Shown piece by piece: positions 22,759 to 25,111 of a DNA stretch of 25,111 bases. The notes beneath the pieces were generated by a model. That model did no database searches. It was not told where the DNA came from and saw nothing but the letters and a program-made list of their open reading frames with translations. A program made the translations under genes and the position numbers. The DNA comes from JAPSGM01 sp036556985. Lineage in GTDB: Bacteria > Chloroflexota > Limnocylindria > QHBO01. Numbering within the stretch: position 1 is the stretch's first letter; each line of letters starts with the position of its first letter. The stretch lies in the NCBI GenBank assembly GCA_036556985.1, contig DATBIK010000048.1, positions 1 to 25,111 of the forward strand, given 5' to 3'.

Positions 22759-22764
22759 AGCCTA
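22759..22764 (-). promoter_or_regulatory. -10 box before the small unknown gene, leaderless arrangement
   Basis: TAGGCT on the minus strand, 7 nt before the ATG at 22751 and identical to the box before the antiporter gene. It lies in the 23-nt gap after the GGDEF-EAL stop codon. No -35 and no ribosome site. Confidence 0.5.
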
Positions 22765-22774
22765 GCGCGCCGGG

Positions 22775-25111
22775 TCAGGCGCTGCGCGCCGTGGTCGCGC
22801 GCCGACGCCGGCGGGGGAGCGGCAGGCGACCGAGCGACAGCATCGGGCCGACCGCTGCCGCCGGCAGGGGCCGGGCGAAGTAGAAGCCCTGGCCGTGGCC
22901 CGCGCCGCGGGCCAGGAGCCCTTCGCGCTGCTCGACGGTCTCGATGCCCTCGGCCACGACCTCCATCCCCAGCGAGCGGCCGAGGTCGATGATCGACTGC
23001 AGCAGCGGGTCGCCGCGCTCGGTGCCCACGGCCGCCACGAAGCTGCGGTCGATCTTCACGATGTCCACCGAGAAGCGGCGCAGCCGCGCCAGCGAGGAGT
23101 AGCCGGTCCCGAAATCGTCGAGCGCGATGCGGACGCCGCGCGCGCGGAGGTCACGCAGTGTCCTGAGGGTGTCCAGGCTGTCGTTCGTCAGGGCGCTCTC
23201 CGTCAGCTCCAGGACGAGCGACGCCGCCTCGAGCCCGGCGTCACCGAGCGCCCGCTCCACGTCGGTCACCAGGCTGCCGTGCTCGAGCTGCACCGGGGAG
23301 ACGTTCACCGCCAGGCTGAGCCCGTCCTCCAGCTCCAGCTCGTCCCGCCACGTCCGCAGGTCCGCGCAGGCACGCTGCAGCACGAAGCGGCCGATGGGGA
23401 TGATGAGGCCCGTCTCCTCGGCGAGCGGAATGACCTCCACGAGCGGGACGTAGCCCTCGTCCGGGGCGCGCCAGCGGAGGAGTGCTTCGATCCCGACGAT
23501 CGATCCGTCGGCGAGGGCCACGACCGGCTGGTAGTGGACCTCGAGTCGCGCGTCGGCGACCGCCTCCTCGAGCGCGCGCTTCATGTCCATCCGGCGTCGC
23601 GCCTGCTCGTGCATGCCCGGCGTGTACAGCTCGTGGCGGTTCTTGCCGCGCGCCTTGGCGAGGTACATCGCCAGGTCCGCGTTCCGCAGCAGCTCGTCCG
23701 GCGTGCTGCCGTCCGGCCCGCTGAGGCTCACGCCCACGCTGGCCCGCACCGAGACCGGCTTGCCGTCGACCTCGAACGGCCGCGACAGGCCGTCCAGGAT
23801 GCGGCTGGCGATCGTGCTCGGGTCGGACGTCAGGCTGTCCTCGACGAGGAGCGCGAACTCGTCGCCGCCGAAGCGCGCCGCGGTGTCCTCCGGCCGGAGC
23901 GAGGCGCGAAGTCGATCGGCGACCGCTGCCAGCAGCTGGTCGCCGGCGGTGTGCCCCAGGCTGTCGTTCACCGTCTTGAAGTCGTCGAGGTCCACGAAGA
24001 AGACGGCGAGCCTCAGCGTGGGATCGGCCTTGGCCCGGTCGAGCGCGTGCTGGAGCCGGTCGGCGAAGAGGATGCGGTTCGGGAGGCCAGTGAGGGCGTC
24101 GTGCAGCGCCTGGTGCCGCAGCTGGCCCTCGAGCTGCTTGCGGACGGTGATGTCGTCGACGAGCGCGTTGAACTGCACGGTGCCGCCGGTGCGCACCGGC
24201 CAGATGGTGAGCTCCACCGGGAACTCGCGGCCGTCACGGTGCAGGGCGGTCACCTCGACTCGTTTGGAGAGAATCGGTCCCTCGCCGGTGGCGAGGTAGT
24301 GCGCCAGGCCACGCCGGTGGGCGGCACGGGACTCGGGTGGGATGATGAGCTCGGCCAGGGAGCGGCCCATCGCGTCCTCGCGCGACCAACCGAAGGTGGC
24401 CGTCGCGCGCTGGTTCCAGGCCGCCACCCGACCATCGGCGTCCATGCCGACGAAGGCGAGGCTGGCGGTCTCGATGATGCGCCGGGTCTGCTCCTCACTG
24501 GTGCGCAGCGCCTCCTCCACCCGCTTGCGCTCGGTGATGTCCAGGAGAACGCCCTGCACCAGGGTCGGCAGCCCCGCGGTCCCCACCTCGGTGACGGCCT
24601 CGTCATCGAGGATCCAGATCTCGCGACCGTCGCGCGCCAGCATGCGGTATTCCCACACTCGCGAGCCGCTGCGCGGCGTCGTTGCCGACTCGGCTTCGTC
24701 TCGGAGGATGCGGTCTCGGTCGTCGGGGTGGATGCGCTCGGCCCACAGCGCAGGGTCTGCCAGCCACTCCTCGGGTGTGTAGCCGAGCAGCGACTCCACC
24801 TGCGGGCTGACGTAGTGCCAGCGCCCGTGCTCGCCCGGCTCGGCGAGGTAGACGATGCCCGGCTGGCGCTCGACGAGCGCCCGGTAGCGCGCCTCCGCCA
24901 TGGCGAGGTTTCGGCTCAGCGTGACCTCGCGCTTCACCGCCGACTCCCGGTCGCGCAGGAGCACGCTCTGCCGCAGGGCCACGGTGGCGAGCATGAGCCC
25001 GATGCCGGCGCGGTTGAGGAGCTTCATCGACTCCGGGCCGTCCATTGCCACGGTGGCGATGACGAGGAACGGGGTCGCGGCCACCGCGACGAGCGGGAGA
25101 GCGGACCGGAT
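22775..25111 (-). CDS. PAS-PAS-GGDEF-EAL cyclic di-GMP signalling protein (N-terminus outside window)
   Basis: Cyclic di-GMP turnover protein; 778 residues are visible and the frame is open to the edge, so it is partial. Numbering from the codon at 25084: the end of a membrane region (hydrophobic segments near 1-13 and 27-37, then LLRDRE), PAS 1 (about 65-185, ending DITERKR), PAS 2 (about 198-318), GGDEF domain with intact R-F-GGDEF at 404-410, and EAL domain with EALLRW at 533-538, DDFGTGYSSL, KIDRSFV and EGIE. An inhibitory-site RxxD (R397-D400) sits five residues before GGDEF, as in feedback-regulated diguanylate cyclases. Both catalytic domains look active, so the protein may be bifunctional with PAS-sensed switching. 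The C-terminus ends in a basic PRRRRR stretch. Confidence 0.95.
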   Translation of the reverse strand: MRSALPLVAVAATPFLVIATVAMDGPESMKLLNRAGIGLMLATVALRQSVLLRDRESAVKREVTLSRNLAMAEARYRALVERQPGIVYLAEPGEHGRWHYVSPQVESLLGYTPEEWLADPALWAERIHPDDRDRILRDEAESATTPRSGSRVWEYRMLARDGREIWILDDEAVTEVGTAGLPTLVQGVLLDITERKRVEEALRTSEEQTRRIIETASLAFVGMDADGRVAAWNQRATATFGWSREDAMGRSLAELIIPPESRAAHRRGLAHYLATGEGPILSKRVEVTALHRDGREFPVELTIWPVRTGGTVQFNALVDDITVRKQLEGQLRHQALHDALTGLPNRILFADRLQHALDRAKADPTLRLAVFFVDLDDFKTVNDSLGHTAGDQLLAAVADRLRASLRPEDTAARFGGDEFALLVEDSLTSDPSTIASRILDGLSRPFEVDGKPVSVRASVGVSLSGPDGSTPDELLRNADLAMYLAKARGKNRHELYTPGMHEQARRRMDMKRALEEAVADARLEVHYQPVVALADGSIVGIEALLRWRAPDEGYVPLVEVIPLAEETGLIIPIGRFVLQRACADLRTWRDELELEDGLSLAVNVSPVQLEHGSLVTDVERALGDAGLEAASLVLELTESALTNDSLDTLRTLRDLRARGVRIALDDFGTGYSSLARLRRFSVDIVKIDRSFVAAVGTERGDPLLQSIIDLGRSLGMEVVAEGIETVEQREGLLARGAGHGQGFYFARPLPAAAVGPMLSLGRLPLPRRRRRATTARSA

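Overview
The window is strongly G+C-rich bacterial chromosome, densely packed and with no sign of phage, insertion sequences, CRISPR, rRNA or tRNA. The gene set is mostly housekeeping: metG, tatD, groES-groEL, pcrA/uvrD, ligA and gatC-gatA. Several traits point to a soil or freshwater Chloroflexota (Limnocylindria-like), with a high-GC actinobacterium as the alternative: GTG starts and GTGA/ATGA coupled junctions, a CIRCE operator before groESL, hairpin terminators without U-tracts, and -10-like hexamers sitting 6-9 nt before start codons. The taxonomic call is an inference from style and gene order, not a database result.

Layout. 1-2122 (+): 3' end of metG, then tatD and a small single-span membrane protein. 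2142-4374 (+): the groES-groEL operon, with its own promoter and CIRCE operator, framed by two similar hairpins. 4479-5275: a YCII-family protein (+) convergent with a four-helix membrane protein (-). 5541-11435 (+): a tight run of pcrA-type helicase, DinB-like protein, NAD-dependent DNA ligase and PEP mutase/isocitrate lyase-family enzyme. 11413-12841 (-): alpha/beta hydrolase and GNAT acetyltransferase with overlapping reading frames. 12891-13073: a long imperfect palindrome in the gap before gatC. 13128-15421 (+): gatC, gatA and a VOC protein. 15459-16217 (-): a lipoprotein. 16331-17703 (+): a VOC-like protein coupled to a DUF1684 protein. 17813-18601 (+): a protein that looks like a nuclease-fold domain without its catalytic residues. 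18598-20184 (-): a CPA1 Na+/H+ antiporter, divergent from 20223-22234 (+), an aminotransferase coupled to a methyltransferase. 22332-25111 (-): a PAS-PAS-GGDEF-EAL protein, cut by the window edge, followed by a small protein of unknown function.

How the parts fit. The order pcrA-ligA-gatC-gatA is a known conserved neighbourhood in Gram-positive lineages; here a DinB-like gene lies inside it, and three metabolic or accessory genes plus the palindrome lie between ligA and gatC. gatB does not follow gatA. The chaperonin operon is clearly heat-shock controlled through HrcA/CIRCE.

The most unusual items are the nested palindrome at 12891-13073 (two exact 14-bp inverted repeat pairs sharing one centre), the recurrent -10 box next to start codons suggesting widespread leaderless mRNAs, the degenerate nuclease-like protein at 17813-18601, and the 38-bp divergent promoter region at 20185-20222. 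No complete new defence or metabolic system is evident.
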